A stretch of 64,000 nt of DNA from assembly GCA_019918135.1 (NCBI GenBank), contig WBZZ01000732.1, forward strand, positions 95,001 through 159,000. The letters are read 5' to 3'. The notes under the pieces are model-generated. The model had not been told where the DNA came from. It did not search any database and was given only the letters and a program-made list of their open reading frames with translations. Origin of the DNA: Paulinella micropora (lineage: Eukaryota > Cercozoa > Imbricatea > Euglyphida > Paulinellidae). The number at the start of each line of letters is the position of its first letter. The stretch's first letter is position 1. Of the stretch, positions 31,377-40,922 are shown piece by piece. The position numbers and the translations under genes are program-made.

Positions 31377-31880
31377 TTAGAACTTGAGAAAAATTTTAGA
31401 TGTATCATTACTTTCTTTTTTTGACTTCTTCGGTTGTCCTGCGTAAACATTCACATTAACACGGCCAGTCTTCTTACCTTTACCCTTCTTAGGTTGTTCC
31501 TCTTCCTCGCTTTCCTCGCTCTCACTCTCGCTTTCTTCTTCCACTTTCTTTTTTACCACTTTCTTCTTCTGTTTAGTCTTAAGTTTCATACCCGCAACAC
31601 GTCGGGCGACAATATCAACGAAGTCTTGCTCTACTTCCTCATCCGAGCTGCTTTCATCACTTTTCTCATCGTCCCTTCCATTTATCATATCCCTCGCCAA
31701 CTGCTTCTTAGCCACGTGGTCCATCCGCTGTTCCTCCGTCATTTTCTTTACATTCTTAGCCTCTTCCTCTGCTAGTAATTCCTTAGCCCTTTCAATCTTT
31801 CTTTGCCTTGCGTACTGTTTTTTCATTACGGTTGCTTTTTCAAGGTTTTTTATGGCAATCTCTCTATTACCTCTCGGCAT
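31377..31880 (-). CDS. Highly charged coiled-coil protein
   Basis: 167 residues with alternating Lys/Arg-rich and Glu/Ser-rich segments (NLEKATVMKKQYARQRKIER, EESESESEESEEEEQPKKGK). Helical throughout except the acidic low-complexity tail. TATATATC precedes its ATG. No family can be named. It lies nine bases from the zinc-finger ORF and is divergent from the fibre gene. Confidence 0.5.
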   Translation of the reverse strand: MPRGNREIAIKNLEKATVMKKQYARQRKIERAKELLAEEEAKNVKKMTEEQRMDHVAKKQLARDMINGRDDEKSDESSSDEEVEQDFVDIVARRVAGMKLKTKQKKKVVKKKVEEESESESEESEEEEQPKKGKGKKTGRVNVNVYAGQPKKSKKESNDTSKIFLKF

Positions 31881-31949
31881 TCTCGGTTATATATCTAACC
31901 AAAAATAATTTTTATTCGGATTAATTATTATCCAATTTATATACAACCA

Positions 31950-34900
31950 ATGAGTCAATACAAAAGTTTATTAGGCTTGAATGAAATCTCCACAGATAGT
32001 CTTTCAATCGCAAACTTAGACTTAACTAATACTAATATTACGGGCTTAAACACAGAGAGAGTGCCAGAAGATGCCGACCCCGTAAATCTTTATTTCACAA
32101 ATACCCGATTTGATACAAGGTTATCTACAAAAACCACAGATGATATTAAAGAAGGAAAAAATTTATACTACACCGAGCAACGGGTTTCAAATAATGCTGA
32201 TGTCAAAGCCTCAACTCAACACCGTTCTAATACAAGCAATCCGCATCAAACCAGTTTATACAATCTCATAGACACAAACATATCAGCACAAGCGGTCGGA
32301 CAATACTTAACTTACAACGATGTAGACGGCAAATGGAGAAATACATATTTAGGGTCAATAGACACACTCTCCGATGTAGTCATAACCGCACCAATCGCAA
32401 TGAATAGTTATCTAACATATAATTCAATAAACTGGGTAAATAAAACCTTTCCAATAAATGTTGATGAATTCGGCAATATTAATATGGGTGGGTATTTGAA
32501 CATAACAGGAGTAAATTTACTAAATACGATATTGGTTTCTTCAATCATAACGACTGATACATTTGGTAATGCTTTTGACACACGACTCACAACTAAAACA
32601 ACTACTAACTTAGCTGAGGGGACAAACCTTTACTATACTAATGCTAGATTTGACACTCAACTAGCAACTAAAACAACTACTAACTTAGCCGAGGGGACAA
32701 ACCTTTACTATACTAATGCTAGATTTGACACTCAACTAGCAACTAAATCAACAACCAACTTAGCCGAGGGGACAAACCTTTACTATACTAATGCTAGATT
32801 TGACACACGATTTGACACACAACTAGCAACTAAAACAACTACTAACTTAGCCGAGGGGACAAACCTTTACTATACTAATGCTAGATTTGACACTCAACTA
32901 GCAACTAAATCAACTACTAACATAGCAGAAGGAACAAACCTTTACTATACTAATGCTAGATTTGACACTCAACTAGCAACTAAATCAACAACCAACTTAG
33001 CCGAGGGGACAAACCTTTACTATACTAATGCTAGATTTGACACTCAACTAGCAACTAAATCAACTACTAACTTAGCAGAAGGAACAAATCTATACTATAC
33101 GAATGCTAGATTTGACACACGATTTGACACACAACTAGCAACTAAATCAACTACTAACTTAGCAGAAGGAACAAATCTATACTATACCACCGCACGAGAT
33201 AATTCAAATTTTGACACACGGCTAGGCACTAAATCAACGACAAACTTAGCCGAGGGAACAAACCTTTCCTATACGACAGCCAGAGCAAATACAGACTTTG
33301 ATACGAGACTGGCGACCAAGAGCACCACCAACTTAGCAGAGGGAACCAATTTATATTACACCACCGCGAGGGCTAATACGGACTTTGACACACGGTTAGG
33401 AACTAAGTCAATAGATGCTTTAAGCGACTGCCTAATAACGACTCCAGCGAATGGACAATTATTAACATACAACGGGTCAAACTGGGTAAATTCCACTGGG
33501 TCGCTGGCTTTCCTTGCTTTGTCAGGCGGGACGATGACTGGCGATGTAAAATATGGGGTTTCTGCTTTTACTCTATACACAGCCCCACAGGCTATGACGT
33601 CGAACAATTCAGGTGGTTTTATTGCTTCTGCTTCAGATGAATATAACCCCGCTTACTATGCTTTTAATGCTAGCCAGAATGATTACTGGACTACGGCTAT
33701 ATATTACAACGACACGACGGGAGTATATACAAGAACTCCCGCGACAACGAACACATAAGGAGGGACACCATACACGGGCGAATATATAAAAATAGATTTA
33801 GGGGCGATATATAGGATTAAAACATATTATGTGCGGTCTTCTTCTGCTAACTACATTGAAACAACTCCGAGTATATGGTATGTGGGAACAAGTTCGGATA
33901 ATATTACTTACACATTATGGGATTCACAGACTGGACAAGCATGGGCTTCACAATCAAAGAAAACATATACGCCCGCTTCAAATGCTTCTGCTAGATACAT
34001 CATTTTTATAGTAAATCAGACTGGGAGTGGAGGAACTTCATTTAGAAGTCAACCTCGTGTAGCCAGTTTGTATTTTGACTATGAGACATTTAATTATGAT
34101 ATAACGAATGTTAGAAATATGACAGGCTACTCATTAACAACGAGCGGAGCCATAACAGCTAGCGGGGCAATAACAGCAAGTGCGGGGCTATCTACAACTA
34201 CACTCTCAGCAAGCGGGGCAATAACGGCGAATGCGGGGATTGATATGAAAAGTCAAATTTTGTCAAACGTAGCAACTCCATCGGCTTCAACAGACGGAGC
34301 AAATAAAACGTATGTGGATACATTAGACGGACAGAATGTGAAATTAACTGGAACACAGACAATGTCAGGAACAAAAGAATTCAGCGGAATATTAGCAACT
34401 TAATTAGGTGTCCCTTGTATAGTAGGAAGGAATTCAAAAGGCACGGCTGCGACAGGTGGTTTAGAGCTATACGGAACTAGTGCCAATCTAAATGGTCTAC
34501 ATATACAAGCATTCATTCATTCATCTGTTTATCTTATATTTCAACAACTAAATTGGAGCTCGGACAATATAAACTTAGTTTTTGATGCTTATTATGATGG
34601 TGCGAACTGGAAATCAAGCAATAGTGGCTCAAACTGTCTATTTACAAAAGGTGGCAACAAACTATCTTTTAATTATGCTAGCGGAATAACAGTGGGAAAC
34701 AATGTAACTTGGACTGAGGCGATGAACATAAGCACCGCGGGGGTGATAACAGGGAATTAGGTGCGAAAATATGTATTCAAGGAGCAACGAACGGAGGAAG
34801 CACTCGGGGTATATATATGTGGGATATTGCTGATACAAACTGGGGGATATGTATGAGCCAATCTGGCCCGGCGAGTAGGTCATTAAGTGGAGGAACGGCA

Positions 34901-35641
34901 CCAGCAGGAAATGGATTTAGTAGTCATGCTGTAAGATTTAGATCGGGTGCTGACACGACCCAAGGTTTTGTGTGGGAAAATGGAAGTGATGTTGCTTTAA
35001 TGTCGTTGAGAGGGAACGATGGATTTTTGTGGAGCAAAGGTGGCTTTCAAACAGACAACAGCATAACGATGCTCAACTTTACTTTACAGACGGCACGACA
35101 ACTACGTGCGGTATAAGGTGGTCTGACGACAACCACGGCTTATTTTGTAAGAGAAACACAAATGAGATGTATTTTAAGGAATACGGAACTTGTTATTTTC
35201 AAACCACGGGAGCAAACACGAGGGCAACACTTACAAGCAGTGGTATCGTTAATACTTCTGACAGGAGACACAAAACCGACATAAGGGATGCTGAATTCTG
35301 CGGTTTAGATTTCATTAACGCCCTCAAACCAAAGTGCTTCAAACTTAGAGAATCAAAAAGAGAGAACTGCGGATTTATTGCTCAGGATATTGAAGAATTA
35401 GTTGAAAAAAAATTAATATGTTTTAATCCAGTTGAAGACCATAAAGTGTCAAAAGAAGACGGGACAACAGAAGAATTAAAAACAATGAAATATTTTGATT
35501 TGATAGCACCAAGTTAAGGCAACACAGGAGTTATCGGAAAAAGTGAATAATTTAGAAAAAGAAAATAAAACTTTACTTAATATATTACAAGATTTAACAA
35601 ACCAATTAGCAGAAATTAGAGCAGTCGTTTTCCCTCCGTAA
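31950..35641 (+). pseudogene. Long repeat fibre with S74 intramolecular chaperone
   Basis: A single fibre gene of about 1230 codons, broken in five places. 32570-33420 holds ten repeats of 25 or 29 residues (FDTQLATKSTTNLAEGTNLY, then YTNAR), a phage tail-fibre-like repeat. After an in-frame TAA (33756-33758) the frame continues with GEYIKIDLGAIYRIKTYYV, a discoidin-like beta domain, and GAITASGAITASAGLS repeats; a second in-frame TAA is at 34401-34403. Shifts follow near 34750 and 35050. The end (NTSDRRHKTDIRDAEFCGLD, YFDLIAP) is the peptidase S74 chaperone that trims itself after trimerisation, and after another shift near 35514 a final coiled coil ends at 35641. Presumably a host-recognition fibre. 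The TATATACAACCAATG start matches the other viral promoters. Confidence 0.82.
32575..33420 (+). repeat. 75/87-bp tandem repeats in fibre gene
   Basis: Ten direct repeats of 75 bases, some with a 12-base FDTR extension. Units in the middle are almost identical at DNA level, showing recent expansion or gene conversion; the last three are diverged. Confidence 0.9.
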
Positions 35642-35698
35642 TCCCAATATATTTTTTGAGATCGTAAGTGATTTTTTGAAAAAAAGCACTTACACCCA

Positions 35699-35916
35699 AT
35701 GCCCCCTAGATTACATCCAGCACCAGCCGTCATAGAAGTAGATGGCGAACTCACACCAGAGTTGAAGAACCGCGTAATTGACGTCCAAATTAAACAGGAA
35801 GAAAAAAAAACCACGAATACGAGGACAACTGGGATTGCTGTATGTCTAAGCGAAAAACTGACAGCCGTCTTATTAAGTACTTATTTCAAATGGACGTGAA
35901 TTTTCTTGACGCGTGA
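35699..35916 (+). pseudogene. Small protein with homopolymer frameshift
   Basis: Starts PPRLHPAPAVIEVDGELTPE ... VQIKQEEKK, then a nine-A run at about 35800. In the +1 frame it continues NHEYEDNWDCCMSKRKTDSR, LIKYLFQMDVNFLDA and stops at 35916, which looks more protein-like than the uninterrupted frame (ending 35899). Joined size about 72 residues. Unknown family. Confidence 0.4.
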
Positions 35917-36127
35917 TTTAGGTTTAGGTTTCCTGGACCAGATTTTGTCGGAGGGGTTATTTCAATAATTTCTACCGAAAAACCCGATATAAATAATTTC
36001 GATAGGCAATAGAACTTAACAGCGACTTCTTTTTTTAGACGATTAGTGTCTTAGCGTCTTTTCGTCTTTTTGTCTTTTTGTCTTTTTTACCTCACTCGTG
36101 AGCAACAAAAAAACCCCCCTCTAAAAT
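35917..36127. other. Gene-free spacer with CGTCTTTTT repeats
   Basis: AT-rich spacer. At 36050-36090 a TCTTTTCGTCTTTTTGTC-type unit is repeated about five times, followed by a CTCACTCGTGAG palindrome. No gene. Confidence 0.5.
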
Positions 36128-36523
36128 ATGTCTTTTAATTTGATACCAAACAATGTTAAAGGAAAAGAAGAATGGATTGAGCAGTTTGAAGACGGATATT
36201 CAATTAAGAGACTGAAGGAGATGAAGATAAAAGCGAGGAAAGAGATTGAGAAAGATGAAGACCTGATTGAAGAAATGAAGACAGCATTAGAAAAGAAGAA
36301 AGAACGACTTAGTGCGATTGATGTCATTTTGAGGAAGAAGAATAAGGAGCAAGACGAGATTGAAGAAGATGTGATGAAAGACAGAAGAAGAAAGAAAAGA
36401 TTAAGAAAGATTAAAGAAGAAAGAAAATTGATGAAACTGTGGAAGAAACAGAACAGAGAATTAGTTGAAGGATACGACATTGAAGAGATAGAATCCCTTG
36501 TTGAAGAAGGGTCTACCTATTAA
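36128..36523 (+). CDS. Coiled-coil protein
   Basis: 131 residues. Starts SFNLIPNNVKGKEEWIEQFE and is then almost entirely charged helix (EMKIKARKEIEKDEDLIEEM, RRRKKRLRKIKEERKLMKLW). This start motif (KGKEEWIEQFEDGYSIKRLKE split) resembles short helical proteins of other large DNA viruses, but I cannot name a family. It is the last gene before the right edge of the AT-rich insertion. Confidence 0.5.
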   Translation: MSFNLIPNNVKGKEEWIEQFEDGYSIKRLKEMKIKARKEIEKDEDLIEEMKTALEKKKERLSAIDVILRKKNKEQDEIEEDVMKDRRRKKRLRKIKEERKLMKLWKKQNRELVEGYDIEEIESLVEEGSTY

Positions 36524-36959
36524 ATGACACAAGCTTGTTTGGCAATCAAACAAAAAAATGACATAAAAGAGGGAAGTCCTAACATGAACAGAGCTCTACG
36601 GTGAGGTCATTAATTGATTTTTTTATGCCTCCTTCGGGAGCGATAACTTAATATGCCTCCTTCGGGAGCGATAGTTGAAAATTTTTAAAGTCGTGGGAGA
36701 CTTAAAAAACCCTGCCCCATACAGTATGTGTGGTGGCAGGTTTGTTATTCTTCGCGATGGAAGTGGGTTGATACTAACAGGTAATTTCCTTCTTCCATTT
36801 CTCTTCCTTTTTGATTTCTATTCGATTTCTTTATGTTGTTTAAAAATAGCGATTTGGACTTAACGACCCTTTTTTCGCTGGTATTTTCTTGAAAATACCT
36901 GCGGGAAAAGGGTACTTATCTTCTAAATCAAGGAGAAATCAAAGAAAGAGAATTTTTAG
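36524..36959. other. Right edge of the AT-rich insertion
   Basis: No gene. Contains two copies of ATGCCTCCTTCGGGAGCGATA (36625-36645 and 36653-36673), each with a CTCC/GGAG hairpin, then the hairpin-bearing direct repeat. Base composition jumps from AT-rich to GC-rich between about 36920 and 36970, so the insertion probably ends here. Confidence 0.6.
36798..36922 (+). repeat. Direct repeat copy 2 with 22-bp hairpin
   Basis: Second copy of the 23045-23177 repeat; the hairpin is at 36867-36912. It sits at the composition boundary, as expected for an element terminus. Confidence 0.85.
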
Positions 36960-38049
36960 CTCGGAAGTGTTCGGCGCGAGCGGCCAGTGGAGGTGTTCGG
37001 CGCGAGCCACTTTCCGCTCGCGCCCTGGACCGGCTCAGGAGACTGCTTCACATTTCCGATTCCAGCCAATCCGAGAAATGATCGCGATACCGTGGCACAA
37101 TCCCTTGTTCTCGGCGGGAGCAAAAAAAGGTTTGACGACGGAATGCAGCGTGGGAGACGGCGTGGTACCGAACCCTCCCTTGCTACACCAAGAAGAAGAA
37201 GAGGAAGATGGCGAGTAGTCGGAGGAAGACATCGACATCGTGAGCGTTAGAGAAGACAGCAAGAAAGCCGAGGAACCTGGGAAAGACATCGACATCGTGG
37301 GCTCAAGAGAAGATAGCAAGCAAGCCGAGGAGCTCAGTCCCAAGCGCAGGAAAGTAGAGTTCGTTGGTCCTACGCTCAAGTGGCTTGCCCTGCAGCGCTG
37401 TGCCGAGGAGGAGTCGAAGAAGCATGGCTTCGACGAGCCAGCGATCTGGGTGCAATGGGAAAAGAAGGACAGACGCAGCAACAGGAAGATAAAGACGTGG
37501 GAGCTGGAGCCGCTATCTGCCGTGCTGGCGTGGAAGAACGATAAAGGGCTTACCAATGCTAAGTACTGGCGGGAGGTGATCGAGAAAGAGGTGTTGGGCT
37601 CAGACGAATTGTACAAGCTTGAAGGAGACGCTAGCTCGATGGTAGATGCCAGTGGCACGACCGACAGTCTGTCATTGCCATCGACTGTCAAGCAGCATTT
37701 CTGACACGAACAAGATTACGCTTGTCTGGCCTATGCCTTGTTCAACCTCACCAACGCCCCGCATCGCTACGGGAAAAGGATGAAGCGCAAGTTTCGTGAG
37801 TCAGTTGCCAGCATGCCCGTCTTCCGGAGATTTCTCGCGTGGCTACAAGAGACTAGGTACTCGTTGGCTACATGCGGCGAGGCGGAGCAGCGCAAGTCAC
37901 TCAACTGGCTACTCGAGCAGCGCCAAGGGCTGGCTATCATCAGTTTCGACGGGCACGCTTACGGCTTCGACTTCGTGCGCAAATTGATCTTTGACGGAGC
38001 CAGCGAGTATGCTATGCAGCTGGACAAGAAGGTGCTCTATGCCTACTGA
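36960..38049 (+). pseudogene. Cysteine-peptidase-like (Josephin/papain-type) protein with two in-frame stops
   Basis: One frame is open across 36960-38049 except for TAG (37216-37218) and TGA (37702-37704). The first part is acidic with two EDSK(K/Q)AEE repeats and a KRRK basic stretch; the middle (VGPTLKWLALQRCAEE ... VQWEKKDRRSNRK) is unassigned. After the TGA the sequence reads HEQDYACLAYALFNLTN, then about 75 residues on GLAIISFDGHAYGFDFV. The HEQ...C..(H/Y)ALxNL followed by a His block is reminiscent of Josephin/OTU cysteine peptidases, but this is a resemblance only. Its 5' end may have been lost to the AT-rich insertion at 36922. Confidence 0.45.
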
Positions 38050-38419
38050 TTCAGGCCCGGACTTGTCTATAAATATATCTCCGTAGTACCTCGTATTCAT
38101 TGAAAGTCCTGGCCTCAGAGTTGTACACTACTCATAAAAATAAGTTTGGGCCTTTTATCTAAGCTTAGCCTCTTATAAGGTTTTAATAGGTTACAAAAGG
38201 CCCGGAGTGTTAAAGAAAGAGGGAGCAGGTGGCACCGGTGTTTTTGTGGTGGGCGGTGGCACTGGACCCGTCCCACAAGTGCGATTTTTCTGAAAAATAG
38301 TATATGAAAACAACGGTTTCCCCGTAACAATTTTTGAAGCAACCTGGCACAGTCCGACAGACGTGTCGGCTAGCTTGGCTCGTGGCGTGTGTGTACTCTC
38401 ACACACACCACTCACCACA
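38050..38419. other. Gene-free stretch
   Basis: No supported gene. GC-rich, with GGTGGCACCGGTG motifs like those between the hairpins downstream. Confidence 0.4.
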
Positions 38420-38680
38420 GGGATCTGAGGACGTGGCTACACCAGTTACACGTTGGCTACTCCCGTAATGGCTACCCCCGACGCTGGCTATTCCCGCGAT
38501 GGTTACCCCTGGACTGGCCACACCTACCCTGGCTACCCCGACGCTGGCTACCCCCCCTTACCCTGGCTACCCCAACACTGGCTACCCCCCCCCCCTACTC
38601 CGGCTATCCCGACACTGGTTACCCCCTTCCTCCTACCCTGGCTACCACTCGCCATCGCCACCCCTCACCTGAAAAAGATA
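38420..38680. repeat. Degenerate GGCTACCCC minisatellite
   Basis: About eighteen drifting 12-16 base units around CTGGCTACCCCGA. One frame translates to Gly-Tyr-Pro-rich repeats, but it lacks a beginning and end typical of a gene, so I treat it as a minisatellite. Confidence 0.7.
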
Positions 38681-38684
38681 GATG

Positions 38685-39768
38685 GGACCAGTCGTGGGCA
38701 ATTGGCCTCCTATAAGGGTCTGATCGGTGACGACTGGTCCGGAAGGTAAAAAAAGAGGGGACGGGTGGGACACCGGAACCCCCTACTTAACGGCTAAGCG
38801 GCGACTGCCACTTAGCCGTTACATAGTGGGCACCGGTGTGCCACCTCCCGCCTGAAAAAGACAGTTGGGACCAGTCGTAGGAACTTCGCCTCTGTAAGGG
38901 TCTGACCGGTGACGACTGGTCCGGAAGTTAAAAAAGAGTGGACGCGTGGGACACCGGAACCCCCTACTAAACTGCTAAGCGGCGGTGCGCCACTTAGCCG
39001 TTAGATAGTGGACCCGGGTGCCGCCTCCCGACTGAAAAAGATAGTTGGGACCAGTCGTAGGAACTTCGCCTCTATAAGGGTCTGATCGGTGACGACTGGT
39101 CCGGAAGGTAAAAAACTACGGAAATAGCGGTGGGTGTGCCACTTAGCCGTTCGGTAGTGGGCACCGGGTGTGTGCCACCCCTGGCCTGAAAAAGATAGTT
39201 GGGACCAGTCGTAGGAACTTCGCCTCTTATAAGGGTCTGACCGGTGACGACTGGTCCGGAAGGTAAAAAACCACGTGAATAACGGATGTTCAAAAAAATA
39301 GGTGTACAATGGGGGAATGGCGGGAAAAGCCGCTTAGCCGTTAAGTAGTGGGCACCGGGTGAGCCACCTCCTTCCTGAAAAAGATAGTTAGGACCAGTCA
39401 TAGGAACTTCGCCTCTATAAGGGTCTGATCGGTGACGACTGGTCCGGAAGGTAAAAACTGCGGAAATAGCGGTGTGTGTGTGCCACTTAGCCGTTCGGTA
39501 GTGGGTAACGGGTGTGTGCCACCCCCGGCCTGAAAAAGATTGGTTGGGACCAGTCGTAGAGACTTCGCCTCCTCTAAGGGTCTGGCCGATGACGACTGGT
39601 CCGGAAGGTAGAAAAAATGACGGGAATAGCGGGTGTGGTGGGTGGGAAAAAAAGAACAGAATTCCCGGCAAGTGGCGGAGGGTGCCACCCGTAGCCTGAA
39701 AGAAAACAAATTCTGGACCAGTCGTTGAAAATTCTACCCCTTGAGATCAAATTTCTGACGACTGGTCC
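38685..39768. repeat. Seven-copy hairpin array (candidate origin)
   Basis: Seven copies of an inverted repeat, GGACCAGTCGT ... ACGACTGGTCC, at 38685-38740, 38868-38922, 39048-39102, 39202-39257, 39391-39445, 39547-39602 and 39715-39768, spaced 154-189 bases. The 33-35 base loop is conserved too (AACTTCGCCTCTATAAGGGT). Between them are CTTAGCCGTT/AACGGCTAAG hairpins and GTGCCACC stretches. Copy 5 has one arm change (GTCAT) and copy 7 a diverged loop. The array ends about 560 bases before the polymerase-helicase gene. Confidence 0.88.
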
Positions 39769-39889
39769 AGACTTTGTTTTTTCAGGGAGGGCCGTAGCTC
39801 ATAAGGCCACCCAGGGGCTGTAGCCCCCAAGGACCAAAAGAAAACGCAGCGGTGTGGCGGGTGGTGCACCGCCCCCTATTGGCGACGGC

Positions 39890-40096
39890 TGGTCTAGGGG
39901 GGGGGGGGGGGTCGCTTTCCTTGGACTGGCACCAGAGGGGGGGGTCGCTTTCCTTGGACTGGCACCAGAGGGAGGGGGGAGGGGGAGGGGGGGGTTGTTT
40001 TCCCCGGATCGACACGGGAGGGAAGGGGGTGACTTTGGGGGTAGGCGGCACGGGGGGGGGGGGGGCCCGGTGACCGGTGGCACCGGTGGCCGGTAA
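39890..40096. repeat. Poly-G tracts and short GC-rich duplication
   Basis: G runs of 13-14 bases at about 39898-39911 and 40051-40066 and several shorter ones, plus a duplicated GTCGCTTTCCTTGGACTGGC segment (about 39911 and 39946). Capable of forming G-quadruplexes on the plus strand. Reading frames here are compositional artefacts. Confidence 0.75.
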
Positions 40097-40323
40097 AAAT
40101 AATTAATAAAAATTGTCGATAGGCCGGCGCCGGCCCGACCAGACCGGAGCCGGCCGGACCAGGGGCGCGTGCCTCCGGCAGACCATTTGTCGGGTCTTAC
40201 CAGCTCAGACTTGGGTTCCAAGCGAACCCAAGAAGTACCCTGAGCCGGAACTTAGACCATTGCCAAAATTTCCCTTGGTCCGCAAAACCATTGAAATTTT
40301 CTGCCAAATTTTTTCGACCACCC

Positions 40324-40498
40324 AAATTTTTATTGGATGTCTGTTATGGTAGGTACAAGTGCGCCATGTTCACTCTGTTCGAGACGGGGGACCCGGCCAA
40401 GCTGTCCCGGCTGGCGGAGAATAAGCGCCTCGTCCCGACCTACAAGCAATTCTTGACGAGACTGCACGCGGCCTGCAATGCCTACGGTGGGCTGGCGG
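40324..40498 (+). pseudogene. TV-Pol/helicase gene, part 1 (N-terminal)
   Basis: Open frame FLLDVCYGRYKCAMFTLFET ... TYKQFLTRLHAACNAYGGLA running into the Copia-1 insertion. If one copy of the GGCGG duplication and the transposon are removed, the frame passes directly into VTYTYCKDGKGGRMYADRGY of part 2. The N-terminus is not defined: the frame is open upstream towards 40186 but without a clear start. Confidence 0.65.
40494..40498 (+). other. Target-site duplication of Copia-1 (left)
   Basis: GGCGG at 40494-40498 matches GGCGG at 47263-47267 on the other side of the element. Confidence 0.75.
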
Positions 40499-40791
40499 CA
40501 ATGTATTAATAAATCCGGTAGCTTAGTTGACAGAGGCCGGGTTGTAGACCGGGACACTTTGGTAGTTCGCAGTTGAACAGATTGTGAGAGATTTACTGAG
40601 TAAAATTATTACCGCAAAACTGAAGGCGGCAAAACCATAATATGTGACTGGCTGACAATGACAAATTCATTAATTAGGTCAGTCGTAAATAATAGGTAAA
40701 TCAGTCCTGTCGACATATAATAAATGACGTAACTGTCATATCACGAGTAACTGCTGTCAGAAATTATTCTAACCGTTATTGTAATGTAAAG
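40499..40791 (-). repeat. Copia-1 LTR (3' in element orientation)
   Basis: 293 bases from CAATGTATTAATAAATCCGG to GTAATGTAAAG; matches 46970-47262 with few substitutions. Confidence 0.9.
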
Positions 40792-40922
40792 CTCCCCCTA
40801 ATTTCAGAGGTAGTTACCAATAAAGTCACTAGTGAGGTAGAAGTCACAAATATATTCTAACCTTATCACTAAAGTCATAGGACACCTCTAATGAGCAAAG
40901 GCATAAGCATCCTCAGTAGTGC

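Noticed and set aside
4175..36959. Terminal inverted repeats of a canonical Polinton
   Set aside because: I compared the left (4175-4721) and right (36524-36959) edges by eye and found no convincing inverted match; ends may be degraded or displaced.
38453..38749. Gly-Tyr-Pro repeat protein
   Set aside because: The frame is a by-product of the GGCTACCCC minisatellite and runs into the hairpin array without a natural end.
38685..39768. CRISPR array
   Set aside because: Repeats are 150-190 bases with conserved loops and intervening sequence, not short repeats with unique spacers, and no cas gene is present.
39782..40221. Pro- and Gly-rich reading frames on both strands
   Set aside because: They arise from poly-G/poly-C runs; no start signal or family similarity.
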